NCBI RefSeq assembly: GCF_003626655.1
Contig: NZ_RBAN01000004.1
Coordinates: 248,001-312,000 of the forward strand
From: Micromonospora costi
Lineage (GTDB): Bacteria; Actinomycetota; Actinomycetes; Mycobacteriales; Micromonosporaceae
Length of the DNA: 64,000 nt
Direction: 5' to 3'
This document shows positions 43,195 through 50,501 of the stretch, piece by piece (position 1 is the stretch's first letter; every line of letters starts with the position of its first letter). A model generated the notes under the pieces. The model was given only the letters and a program-made list of their open reading frames with translations, did no database searches and was not told where the DNA came from. The position numbers were made by a program, and so were the translations under genes.

Positions 43195-43785
43195 TCAGGT
43201 CGGCAGCTTCTCGCCCTTCTGCTCGCTCACCATGTACTGGGCGTACCAGTCGGGCCAGTTCTCGTCCGCCTTGCCGGTGCGCTTCTCGTGCTCGCCGTGG
43301 GCGGCCGCCGCGCGGCGCAGCGCGCTCGCCAGATCGCTCACCGAGGCGAACGACGTCTCCGCCGCTTCGACGCGACCCGGCAGCCGGGTGGTGATCTCCT
43401 GGAGCAGCCAGGTGTTGCCGTCCGGGTCGTCGAACGTGGCGCGGGAGAAGTAGCTGCGGCGCTCGGGATCCATGCCGCTGACGGGCCCCTCCGGGCCGAT
43501 GTGGTAGATCTCGCTGACCTCGACACCGGCGGCCACCAGCGCGTTGCGGGCCGCCTCGAGGTCCGAGACGACCAGGTACTCCTTCGCGGAACCGGGTGCG
43601 GCCGAGATCAGGTCGGCGCCGAACTGGACCGAGCAGGGGGACCCGTGCGGTGTGAACTGGACGATGCCGGGCGGGGTCTTGTCGAGCCGCCAGCCGAGGC
43701 GCCCATAGAACTCCTTGGCGCGGTCGACGTCGGCGACCGGGATGATGACCACCTCGAGCTTCATGTCGACGTCGGCGATGCCCAT
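43195..43785 (-). CDS. VOC (glyoxalase/bleomycin resistance) superfamily protein
   Basis: 196 residues. The VOC fold occupies ~8-130: KLEVVIIPVADVDRAKEFYG, QFTPHGSPCSVQFG, EYLVVSDLEAARNALVAAGV and FDDPDGNTWLLQE with the terminal Glu ligand. A ~65-residue C-terminal tail (LASALRRAAAAHGEHE...) is extra and helical. ATG at 43785 with AGGGAGG upstream. Substrate unknown; common in actinomycetes as a small detoxification or dioxygenase-like protein. Confidence 0.82.
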   Translation of the reverse strand: MGIADVDMKLEVVIIPVADVDRAKEFYGRLGWRLDKTPPGIVQFTPHGSPCSVQFGADLISAAPGSAKEYLVVSDLEAARNALVAAGVEVSEIYHIGPEGPVSGMDPERRSYFSRATFDDPDGNTWLLQEITTRLPGRVEAAETSFASVSDLASALRRAAAAHGEHEKRTGKADENWPDWYAQYMVSEQKGEKLPT

Positions 43786-43917
43786 CGGGCCTCCCTGGAG
43801 CTGAGTCACGGCGGCAGAGGCGTTTCCCGATCACCACGCTACTGGCCCCGCACCTGCCGGGCGGCCGGTTCCCGCACACGGGTCCGACGGGTGCGCCTCT
43901 GCGCGTGACGGGCGCGG

Positions 43918-44616
43918 TCAGGCCTCGCAGCGGTCGGAGAGGGCGTAGCGGACGAGCACCACGTCGCCGATCTGCCGTACCTCGGCCACGGTGGCCCGCC
44001 GGCCCGGATGCCACGGGTACCGGCCGTCGCCCACGAAACGCGGCGCCCGGCAGTCGCCCACGAAGAACGGCGCCACCACGAGGTGCAGCTCGTCGGCGAA
44101 GCCGGCGGCCAGGAACTGCGCGTGCACCGTGCCCCCGCCCTCCACCATGAGCCGTCGTACGCCCCGCCCGTCGAGGTCGGCCAGCACCGCGCCCAGGTCC
44201 ACGGGCTCACCGGCGTCCACCACGGTGGCCAGCCGGCCGACCCGCTCCCGCGTCTTCTCCAGCGCGCCGGACGCGCAGTACACGAGACGGTCCGCCTCGC
44301 CCGTGGTGAAGAAGCGCGCCGCCGGGTCGAGGTCTCCCCGCGCGGTGACGGTCACCTTGGCGGGCGACGCGGCCTCGCCCCGCGCCACCCGCTCGTCGCG
44401 CCGTCGCGGCGAGCGGACGAGCAGTCGCGGGTCGTCCCGGCGTACGGTCTCCGCGCCCACGAGGATCGCGTCGCAGCTCGCCCGCACCTCGTCGACCCGG
44501 TCGAGGTCGTCGTCGTTGGAGAGCAGCAGCCGCTGGTCGGTGTTGTCGTCGATGTACCCGTCGATCGAGGTGGCGCAGCTCAGCAGCACGTAGGGCCGCA
44601 CCGGCCGCGGCGTCAC
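43918..44616 (-). CDS. RibD C-terminal/dihydrofolate reductase-like reductase
   Basis: 232-residue reductase of the RibD-C/DHFR fold: YVLLSCATSIDGYIDD at the start, CDAILVGAETVRRDDPRLLV, LMVEGGGTVHAQFLAAGFADELHLVVAPFFVGD. In riboflavin synthesis this domain reduces the ribosyl side chain of the pyrimidine made after GTP cyclohydrolase II. No N-terminal deaminase domain is present. The GTG at 44616 overlaps the stop of the cyclohydrolase gene (GTGA), so the two are a coupled pair. Confidence 0.88.
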   Translation of the reverse strand: MTPRPVRPYVLLSCATSIDGYIDDNTDQRLLLSNDDDLDRVDEVRASCDAILVGAETVRRDDPRLLVRSPRRRDERVARGEAASPAKVTVTARGDLDPAARFFTTGEADRLVYCASGALEKTRERVGRLATVVDAGEPVDLGAVLADLDGRGVRRLMVEGGGTVHAQFLAAGFADELHLVVAPFFVGDCRAPRFVGDGRYPWHPGRRATVAEVRQIGDVVLVRYALSDRCEA

Positions 44617-45266
44617 CGGAGGGCGGGAAGGTCGGGGGTACGGGCCGCCCGACTGGCCTTGGCCGCCAGGTAGTCGGCGTTGGCCGGGGACAGGTAGAGC
44701 CCGGTGGGCACCCGCTCGATCACCGTCACGCCCAGCCGGTCGAGCTGGAGCGCCTTCTCCGGGTTGTTGCTCAGCAGGGTGATGGCCGGCACGCCCAGCG
44801 TGGCCAGCATCTGCGCGGCGGGGCTGTAGTCCCGCTCGTCCTCGCCGTGGCCCAGCGCCACGTTGGCCTCGTAGGTGTCGAGCCCCGCGTCCTGGAGGGC
44901 GTACGCGTCGAGCTTCGCGTACAGCCCGATGCCCCGGCCCTCCTGACGCAGGTAGAGCAGGAATCCACCGGCCTCGGCGATCCGTTCGACCGCCTCGCGC
45001 AGCTGCGGGCCGCAGTCGCAACGCTGGCTGCCGAACACGTCCCCCGTCAGGCACTCGCTGTGCGGACGCACCAGCGGCGCGGAACCGCCGGCGGCGTACC
45101 GGTCGAGCGCGCCCGCCCAGTCGCCCAGGCCGAACGCGAGGTGCTCCCGGCCGTCGACCAGCCCCTTGAAGGTGAACAGGCGGGCGGTCGTGGAGTACCC
45201 GTCGGGAAACCTCAGCGGCACGGTCACCTGGGTGCGGACCGTCGCGACAGGGAGTGCTTCAGGCAT
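44613..45266 (-). CDS. ribA: GTP cyclohydrolase II
   Basis: 217-residue GTP cyclohydrolase II without a fused DHBP synthase. Zinc ligands Cys72, Cys83 and Cys85 lie in CLTGDVFGSQRCDCG; the RQEGRGIGLYAK loop and Tyr122 in DAYALQD (equivalent of E. coli RibA Tyr105) are kept, so normal conversion of GTP to the 2,5-diamino-pyrimidinone is expected. ATG at 45266 with AAGGAG 5 bases upstream. A TTGAGT/17/TACGCG arrangement at 45303-45331 may be a promoter of its own. It sits in a cluster with transferases rather than with the rest of the riboflavin genes, which points to a specialised pathway. Confidence 0.92.
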   Translation of the reverse strand: MPEALPVATVRTQVTVPLRFPDGYSTTARLFTFKGLVDGREHLAFGLGDWAGALDRYAAGGSAPLVRPHSECLTGDVFGSQRCDCGPQLREAVERIAEAGGFLLYLRQEGRGIGLYAKLDAYALQDAGLDTYEANVALGHGEDERDYSPAAQMLATLGVPAITLLSNNPEKALQLDRLGVTVIERVPTGLYLSPANADYLAAKASRAARTPDLPALR

Positions 45267-45327
45267 GGGGCTCCTTCGTCCAGCGCGGCCCTGGTCCGAC
45301 CGCGCGTACCGGCACCGTGACAAACAC

Positions 45328-46260
45328 TCAACCACGCACGGCTGTTTCCCGCCGCCCGAGCGGCTTTCGCATCCGCCGGTTGAGCAGGACTGCGGCACCG
45401 GGCAGGCTGGCCGCCAGCACGAGCGCGCCGTACACGGTGGCGGTGGCCACGCCCTGTTCGGCGGTCAGGCCGGCGGCGCCGAACGCCCACGCGGCCACGC
45501 CCTCGCGCGGCCCGAAGCCGGCGACGTTCAGCGGCAGTCCCATGGCGAGCAGGGCGAGCAGGGTCAGCGGCAGCAGCCGCGACAGCGGCGCGGTGGCGCC
45601 GGCGACCCGTGCCGCCACCAGGAACGTGGCCAGGTGACCCGCGACCATCACCGCGGACGCCAGCAGCACGCCCAGCCAGGCCCGGTTGGCCAGCAGCCCG
45701 GACCGTACGTCCCGGACCGCGGCGCGCAGCGTCCGCGCCCAGCGGGACGGGCCGGCGTGCGGGACCAGCCGGGCGAGCAGCACCAGGCCGAGGCCGGCGG
45801 CCCCCAGCGCCCCGGCCGCCGCCGGCAGGTAGGAGCGCACGGGCGAGGGGAAGGCCGCGAGCACCACGAGCGCGAGGGCCACCTGCACGACCTGACCGGC
45901 CGTACGCTCCCACACCACCGCGCGGACGCCCCGGCCGACGTCACCGGCGTCCCGGCCGTGCCGGACCGCCCGGTGCACGTCGCCGAGCACCCCGCCGGGC
46001 AGCGTCGCGTTGAGGAACACCGCCCGGTAGCAGTGCGCCACGGCCGTCCGCAGCGGCAGCCGCACTCCCAGCCCGTCGGCCACCAGGCTCCACCGCCACG
46101 CGCCACAGACCGTGGTCAGGGCGCCGATGGCGAGGGCCGCCGCGAGCGCCGGGGCGTCGATCAGGGACAGCCCGGCCAGGAACGGCCCGCTGCCCACCTG
46201 CCACAGCAACGCGCCGAGCAAGCCGACCCCGCCGAGCGCGCGTGCCCATGCCCAGACCAT
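45328..46260 (-). CDS. Flippase-like integral membrane protein (LPG synthase TM/YbhN family)
   Basis: 310 residues with about eight helices and the family motifs GAWRWSLVADGLG, HCYRAVFLNATLPGGVLGDVHRA, ERTAGQVVQVALAL, and LPLNVAGFGPREGVAAWAFG. Relatives include the flippase half of MprF and GT-associated lipid flippases. Encoded between a methyltransferase and GTP cyclohydrolase II, so translocation of a lipid-linked product is plausible. A short AT-rich dyad lies 18 bases upstream of the ATG. Confidence 0.83.
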   Translation of the reverse strand: MVWAWARALGGVGLLGALLWQVGSGPFLAGLSLIDAPALAAALAIGALTTVCGAWRWSLVADGLGVRLPLRTAVAHCYRAVFLNATLPGGVLGDVHRAVRHGRDAGDVGRGVRAVVWERTAGQVVQVALALVVLAAFPSPVRSYLPAAAGALGAAGLGLVLLARLVPHAGPSRWARTLRAAVRDVRSGLLANRAWLGVLLASAVMVAGHLATFLVAARVAGATAPLSRLLPLTLLALLAMGLPLNVAGFGPREGVAAWAFGAAGLTAEQGVATATVYGALVLAASLPGAAVLLNRRMRKPLGRRETAVRG

Positions 46261-46278
46261 CCGCCCGGCCTCCCCATC

Positions 46279-46296
46279 GAAAGATCGTTCTCTTTC
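46279..46296. promoter_or_regulatory. AT-rich dyad upstream of the flippase gene
   Basis: GAAAGA(N6)TCTTTC, a 6-base inverted repeat in an otherwise GC-rich 63-base gap, 18 bases before the flippase start. Could be an operator or a hairpin in the leader; I cannot tell. Confidence 0.35.
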
Positions 46297-46323
46297 TAGG
46301 CACGGGCGGCGGGCCCGAACGGT

Positions 46324-47139
46324 TCACCCGGCGAGTAGGTCCCGGTGCTCCACGACCACCGTGAGGCGGCCCGCGGCGGCCTCGGCGAGCCGCCGGCGGG
46401 CGTACCGGGCTGCCCGGTCGGCCAGCTCCGGCCGCTGCTCGCAGGCCGCGCCGACCCAACCGCGGAACCACTCGGCGGTCAACTCGGCCTGCTCGGGGCC
46501 GAGCCGCCATGGGCTGGGCCGGGTCCGGACGGGCACACCGTGGCGGGCGAACGCCGCGAGCGTGGCGTCGACCGCGTCCGGGCCGAGCAGGTGTCGCCCG
46601 CCCGCCGTGCGGCGCTGGTGGTCGTTGAACGCGGCGGCGATCTCGGCGTCCAGCGGATCGGCCGGGGTGAGCCGGACCCCGCCAGTAACGGAGATCATGA
46701 GCAGGGCCGGGCGGCCGGCACCGGCGCACGCCGCGACCACCCGCTCGACCTCGTCGGCCGTGAACATGTCCAGCAGCGCGGAGGCGGTCACCAGGTCGGC
46801 GGCGGCGAGGTCGGCGGCGGTGAGCCGGGTGAGGTCGGTGCAGCGGGTCAGCACGGTGACGGGTGCGCCGTCGGCGGCGGTGACGGTCCCGGCCGCGGCG
46901 TGGGCCAGCAGCTCCGGGTCACGGTCGTAGAGGACCCAGCGCTGCGGTCCCGGCAGGCGCGGGGCGAGCCAGCGGAGCATCGACCCGGTGCCGGAGCCAA
47001 GGTCGTGGATGGTCGAGGGCCCGCCGGCGGGCAGCCGGCCGCGTACCGCCTCGACGAGGTCGGCGGCGCGGGCCGCCGCGTCGGCGGTCTCCCGGAGCCC
47101 GAGCCACGCCGCGAACGGCGACAGGACGTCCGTACTCAC
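46324..47139 (-). CDS. Class I SAM-dependent methyltransferase
   Basis: 271 residues with a SAM-binding motif I as HDLGSGTGSMLRWL (~45-58), acidic post-I LYDRDPELL, ADLVTASALLDMF and LLMISVTGGVRLT. The GTG at 47139 overlaps the GT4 gene stop (GTGA). The C-terminal ~80 residues are basic and helical. Acts inside the pterin/glycan cluster; substrate unknown. Confidence 0.85.
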   Translation of the reverse strand: MSTDVLSPFAAWLGLRETADAAARAADLVEAVRGRLPAGGPSTIHDLGSGTGSMLRWLAPRLPGPQRWVLYDRDPELLAHAAAGTVTAADGAPVTVLTRCTDLTRLTAADLAAADLVTASALLDMFTADEVERVVAACAGAGRPALLMISVTGGVRLTPADPLDAEIAAAFNDHQRRTAGGRHLLGPDAVDATLAAFARHGVPVRTRPSPWRLGPEQAELTAEWFRGWVGAACEQRPELADRAARYARRRLAEAAAGRLTVVVEHRDLLAG

Positions 47140-48224
47140 GCCCCCACCTCCGCGAGCACTGCGGCGACCTGCGCCGCCGTGGCGGGCCAGCCCGCGAGTG
47201 TGGCGCGCCGGGCCCGGGCGGCGCCGCGGAGCCGGTCGCGCAGGTCGGCGTCGCCGAGCCAGCGCCGCAGCGCGGCGGCCAGCGCCGGCGGGTCGTCCGG
47301 TGGCACGAGCAGACCCGGGCGTTCGCCGTCCGGCGCCCGGCCCAGCGCCTCCGGCAGGCCGCCCACCGCCGTGCCCAGCACCGGGACGCCGCGGGCCAGG
47401 GCCTCGACGACCACCATGCCGTACGTCTCGGCGCGCGACGGGAGCACCAGCAGGTCGGCCGCGGCGTACGCGGCGTCCAGCTCGGCGCCCGTGCGGGGGC
47501 CGGCCAGGTGGACCCGGTCGGCGAGCCCGGTGGTCGCCAACCGCGCCCGCAGGTCCGCCACGAACCCGGGGTCCCGCGTGAGCGCGCCGACGCACACGCA
47601 GGTCCAGGGCAGTTCCGCCGCCAGCGCGAGCGCCCCGGCGAGGACGTCGTGCCCCTTCGTGGGGGTGACCGACGCGACGCACAGCAGCGCCCCACCCGTG
47701 CCCGTGCCCACGGCGGGCGGGGCCGGGTCCACCCCGGGCACGGCGACGTGGACGGTCGCGGGTGGCAGGTCGTACCGGTCGAGCAGCCGCTCGCGGGTCC
47801 ATCCGCTGGTGGTCACCACCGCCCGTGCCGCGGTCAGCGCCCGGGCCTCGGTGTCGTCGCCGAGCGGCATGTGCACGAGGACGACCAGCCGCAGCCGGCC
47901 GGCCTGCGGCGCCAGCACCTCCGGTGTCGCCGAGGCGACCAGCCCGTCGAGCAGGACGACCGCGCCGTCGGGCAGGGCCGCGAGCGCCGCGGCGAGGGTG
48001 CCGCGGGCGGACGCGTCGGGTCGGGGCCAGTCGCCGGCCACCGGGTGCTCGTGGACGGTCCAGCCCCGCTCGCCGAGCCCCCGGCAGAGCCGCCGGTCGT
48101 AGTGGTTGCCGCCGCTGGGCGAGGCCGGGTCGTCGATGTCGTTCGGCAGTACCACGTGCACCTCGCCGACACCGGCGCCCGGCGGGCCCGCGGCCGCCAC
48201 CGAGGTGGCCGGCCGCGCACTCAC
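47136..48224 (-). CDS. Glycosyltransferase family 4
   Basis: 362-residue GT-B transferase: an N-terminal acceptor domain (VHVVLPNDIDDPASPSGGNHYDRRL), then LLCVASVTPTKGHDVL and the E-x7-E nucleotide-sugar motif as SRAETYGMVVVEALARGVPVLGT. No membrane anchor. The GTG at 48224 overlaps the stop of the pterin-synthase-like gene (GTGA); start and end overlaps place it in a tight four-gene unit (MDR, PTPS-like, GT4, methyltransferase). Confidence 0.9.
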   Translation of the reverse strand: MSARPATSVAAAGPPGAGVGEVHVVLPNDIDDPASPSGGNHYDRRLCRGLGERGWTVHEHPVAGDWPRPDASARGTLAAALAALPDGAVVLLDGLVASATPEVLAPQAGRLRLVVLVHMPLGDDTEARALTAARAVVTTSGWTRERLLDRYDLPPATVHVAVPGVDPAPPAVGTGTGGALLCVASVTPTKGHDVLAGALALAAELPWTCVCVGALTRDPGFVADLRARLATTGLADRVHLAGPRTGAELDAAYAAADLLVLPSRAETYGMVVVEALARGVPVLGTAVGGLPEALGRAPDGERPGLLVPPDDPPALAAALRRWLGDADLRDRLRGAARARRATLAGWPATAAQVAAVLAEVGA

Positions 48225-48619
48225 AGCGTGCGCTCGTAGCTGGCCCACGCCACGTGCGACTCGTGCAGGGTGACGGTGATGCCCGCGAGCTGGCGGGCGC
48301 CCTCGCCGAGCTGGCCGGCGTGCACCCGCTCGACGAGCCGGTCGGCGACCGTGCGGGCCAGCACCTCGGTGGTCGTGTTGACGCCCGCGAACGCCGGCTC
48401 GTCGTCGAGATTGCGGTACGTGAGGTCGCCGAGGACCGCCTTCAGCTGCTCGGTGGCCAGGCCGATGTCCACCACGATGCCGTCGGCGTCCACCTCGGCG
48501 CGGCGGAACGTCGCGTCCACCACGAACGTCGCGCCGTGCAGGCGTTGGGCGGGCCCGAAGACGTCCCCGCGGAAGCTGTGGGCGATCATCATGTGGTCAC
48601 GGACGGTCACACTGAACAC
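48221..48619 (-). CDS. 6-pyruvoyltetrahydropterin synthase homologue, zinc site degenerate
   Basis: 132-residue T-fold protein: FSVTVRDHMMIAHSF, GPAQRLHGATFVVDATF, VVDIG, NTTTEVLARTVADRL and the C-terminal HESHVAWASY with the pterin-anchoring Glu119. The canonical HGH zinc motif is HGA (His28, Ala30), only His14 and His28 remain as ligands, and there is no cysteine in the whole protein, so the usual catalytic Cys/zinc chemistry is lost. It should still be able to bind a pterin-like ring. ATG at 48619 lies 3 bases after the MDR stop. Confidence 0.85.
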   Translation of the reverse strand: MFSVTVRDHMMIAHSFRGDVFGPAQRLHGATFVVDATFRRAEVDADGIVVDIGLATEQLKAVLGDLTYRNLDDEPAFAGVNTTTEVLARTVADRLVERVHAGQLGEGARQLAGITVTLHESHVAWASYERTL

Positions 48620-48622
48620 GGA

Positions 48623-49603
48623 TCACTCCCCGTCGTAGGTGATGAGGTGGCAGAGGGCCGGCAGGGCGCCCGAGGTCAGGCGGCTCAGCACGGTGGGCAG
48701 GTCGGCGAAGCGGGACTCGCCGGTGATGAGCGCGTCGAACGCGGGATCGGCGAGCAGGTCCAGGGCGAGCGCCAGCCGGTCGGCGTAGCTGCGGCTGCCG
48801 CGCCGGGCGGGAGCGACCATGCCGACCTGGCTGCCGCGGATGGTCAGTCGGCCGCTGTGGAACGCCCCGCCGAGCGACACCTGGACCGCCCGGTCGCCGT
48901 ACCAGCTCAGCTCCACGACCGTCCCCTCGGGCACGAGCAGGTCCAGCGAGCGTTGCAGGCCGGCGGCGGTGGCGCTCGCGTGCACCACGAGGTCCCGGCC
49001 GCCGGCCGCGTCGTCGGGGTGCGCGAAGTCGACGCCGAGCGCCTCGGCGATGCGGGCCCGGCCCGGGTCGGTGTCGAGGAGTTGCACGCGTACGCCGGGG
49101 AAGCGGGCGAGCAGGGCCGCCACGCAGCAGCCGACCATGCCGGCGCCCACCACGGTGACCCGGTCGCCGACGAGCGGCGGGGCGTCCCACAGGGCGTTCA
49201 CCGCCGTCTCCACGGTGCCGGCCAGCACCGCCCGGGCGGGTGGCACCCCGTCGGGCACCGGGACCACGGCCGAGGCGGGCACCACGTACCCGGTCTGGTG
49301 CGGGTACAGGCAGAAGACGGTCCGGCCGAGCAGGTCGTCCGGGCCCTCCTCGACCACGCCGACGTTGAGGTAGCCGTACTTCACCGGCGCCGGGAAGTCG
49401 CCCTCCTGGAACGGCGCGCGCATGGCCGCGTACTGGTCGGGTGGCACGCGACCCGCGAAGACCAGCGTCTCGGTGCCGCGGCTCACCCCCGAGTAGCGGG
49501 TGCGGACGCGTACCTCGTCGCCGCCGGGGTCGGGCAGCCGCACCGGGCGGATCTCCCCCTGCCCGGGCGAGCGGAGCCAGAAGGCGTGTGCCTCACGGGT
49601 CAC
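48623..49603 (-). CDS. Zinc-type alcohol dehydrogenase family (MDR) oxidoreductase
   Basis: 326-residue medium-chain dehydrogenase/reductase. The N-terminal GroES-like half has SGVSRGTETLVFAGRVP in place of the classical catalytic C-x-D zinc motif, the KYGYLNVGVVEEG strand, LAGTVETAVNAL, and a Rossmann TVVGAGMVGCCVAAL with LLDTDPGRARIAEALG. The zinc ligands of classical ADH are mostly absent, which is known for this subgroup. First gene of the leftward arm; a TATGAT lies at 49675-49680 on the minus strand and may be its -10 box. Confidence 0.85.
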   Translation of the reverse strand: MTREAHAFWLRSPGQGEIRPVRLPDPGGDEVRVRTRYSGVSRGTETLVFAGRVPPDQYAAMRAPFQEGDFPAPVKYGYLNVGVVEEGPDDLLGRTVFCLYPHQTGYVVPASAVVPVPDGVPPARAVLAGTVETAVNALWDAPPLVGDRVTVVGAGMVGCCVAALLARFPGVRVQLLDTDPGRARIAEALGVDFAHPDDAAGGRDLVVHASATAAGLQRSLDLLVPEGTVVELSWYGDRAVQVSLGGAFHSGRLTIRGSQVGMVAPARRGSRSYADRLALALDLLADPAFDALITGESRFADLPTVLSRLTSGALPALCHLITYDGE

Positions 49604-49694
49604 CGGCTGCTCCTCACTGGCGCTCCGACCGAACCGAACGGCCTCGCCATCCGTGTTCCCTCACAGGGTCGTCGATCATAAACACGGAGGCACG

Positions 49695-50501
49695 GTGCGT
49701 ACGGTTCGAACTGGTCCGTCGGTCGGGCTGGCCGCCCAGATCGTCCTGCTCGCCGTGCTGGCCGGCACCGTCGGCCTCAGCGGGGTGGGTTGGCTGGCCG
49801 GCGCCGGCTACGGCGTGGTGAGCTGCGTGGCGCTCACCCGGGGTCTGCGGCGGGCCGGTGCCCTGCGCCTCGGCCCGGCCGACCGGGTGACGCTCAGCCG
49901 GTCGGTGCTCGTCGGCGCGGTGACCGCCCTCGTGGCGGACGGGACCGCGGGGCGACCCGCGCCCGTCGCGCTGCTGGTCGGCCTCACCGCGGTGGCGCTC
50001 GCGTTGGACGCGGTCGACGGCCGGGTCGCCCGCCGCACCGGCACCGCCAGCGCGCTCGGCGCCCGCTTCGACATGGAGGTCGACGCGTTCCTCCTGCTCG
50101 TGCTCAGCGCGCAGGTCACCCCGGCCGTCGGGCCGTGGGTCCTGGCCGTCGGCGGGATGCGGTACGCGTTCGTGGTGGCGGGGTGGGCACTGCCGTGGAT
50201 GCGGGGGACGCTGCCGCCGCGGCTGTGGCGCAAGGTGGTGGCGGCGACCCAGGGCGTCGTTCTCGTTGCCGCCGTGCTGCTGCCGGCGACGCCGGCCGCG
50301 CTGCTGGTGGCCGCCGCGCTGGTCCTGCTCGTCGAGTCGTTCGGCCGGGACGTGCTCTGGCTGTGGCGGCACCGCCCGCTGCGGCACCGGCACCGCCCTG
50401 CGGCACTGCCGGCGCGGCCCGTGGCGGTGGCCGTGAGCACGCCGCCCCGCCCGCCGGCGCTGGTCGGTGGCGGCGCCCGCGCCGAGCGCTGGGGACACTG
50501 A
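49695..50501 (+). CDS. CDP-alcohol phosphatidyltransferase
   Basis: 268-residue integral membrane enzyme with the signature D-x2-D-G-x2-A-R-x8-G-x3-D-x3-D as DAVDGRVARRTGTASALGARFDMEVD (~115-140). About six helices surround it; the C-terminus is Pro/Arg-rich. The family joins a CMP-activated group to an alcohol acceptor to make phospholipids or phospho-linked polyols. GTG at 49695 with GGAGG upstream. First gene of the rightward arm of the pterin/glycan cluster. Confidence 0.88.
   Translation: MRTVRTGPSVGLAAQIVLLAVLAGTVGLSGVGWLAGAGYGVVSCVALTRGLRRAGALRLGPADRVTLSRSVLVGAVTALVADGTAGRPAPVALLVGLTAVALALDAVDGRVARRTGTASALGARFDMEVDAFLLLVLSAQVTPAVGPWVLAVGGMRYAFVVAGWALPWMRGTLPPRLWRKVVAATQGVVLVAAVLLPATPAALLVAAALVLLVESFGRDVLWLWRHRPLRHRHRPAALPARPVAVAVSTPPRPPALVGGGARAERWGH

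Noticed and set aside
45267..45327. FMN riboswitch before ribA
   Set aside because: The gap is only 61 bases and lacks the conserved RFN boxes.
49675..49680. TATGAT as a confident promoter for the MDR gene
   Set aside because: Good -10 match but no -35 at 16-18 bases; mentioned only as a possibility.
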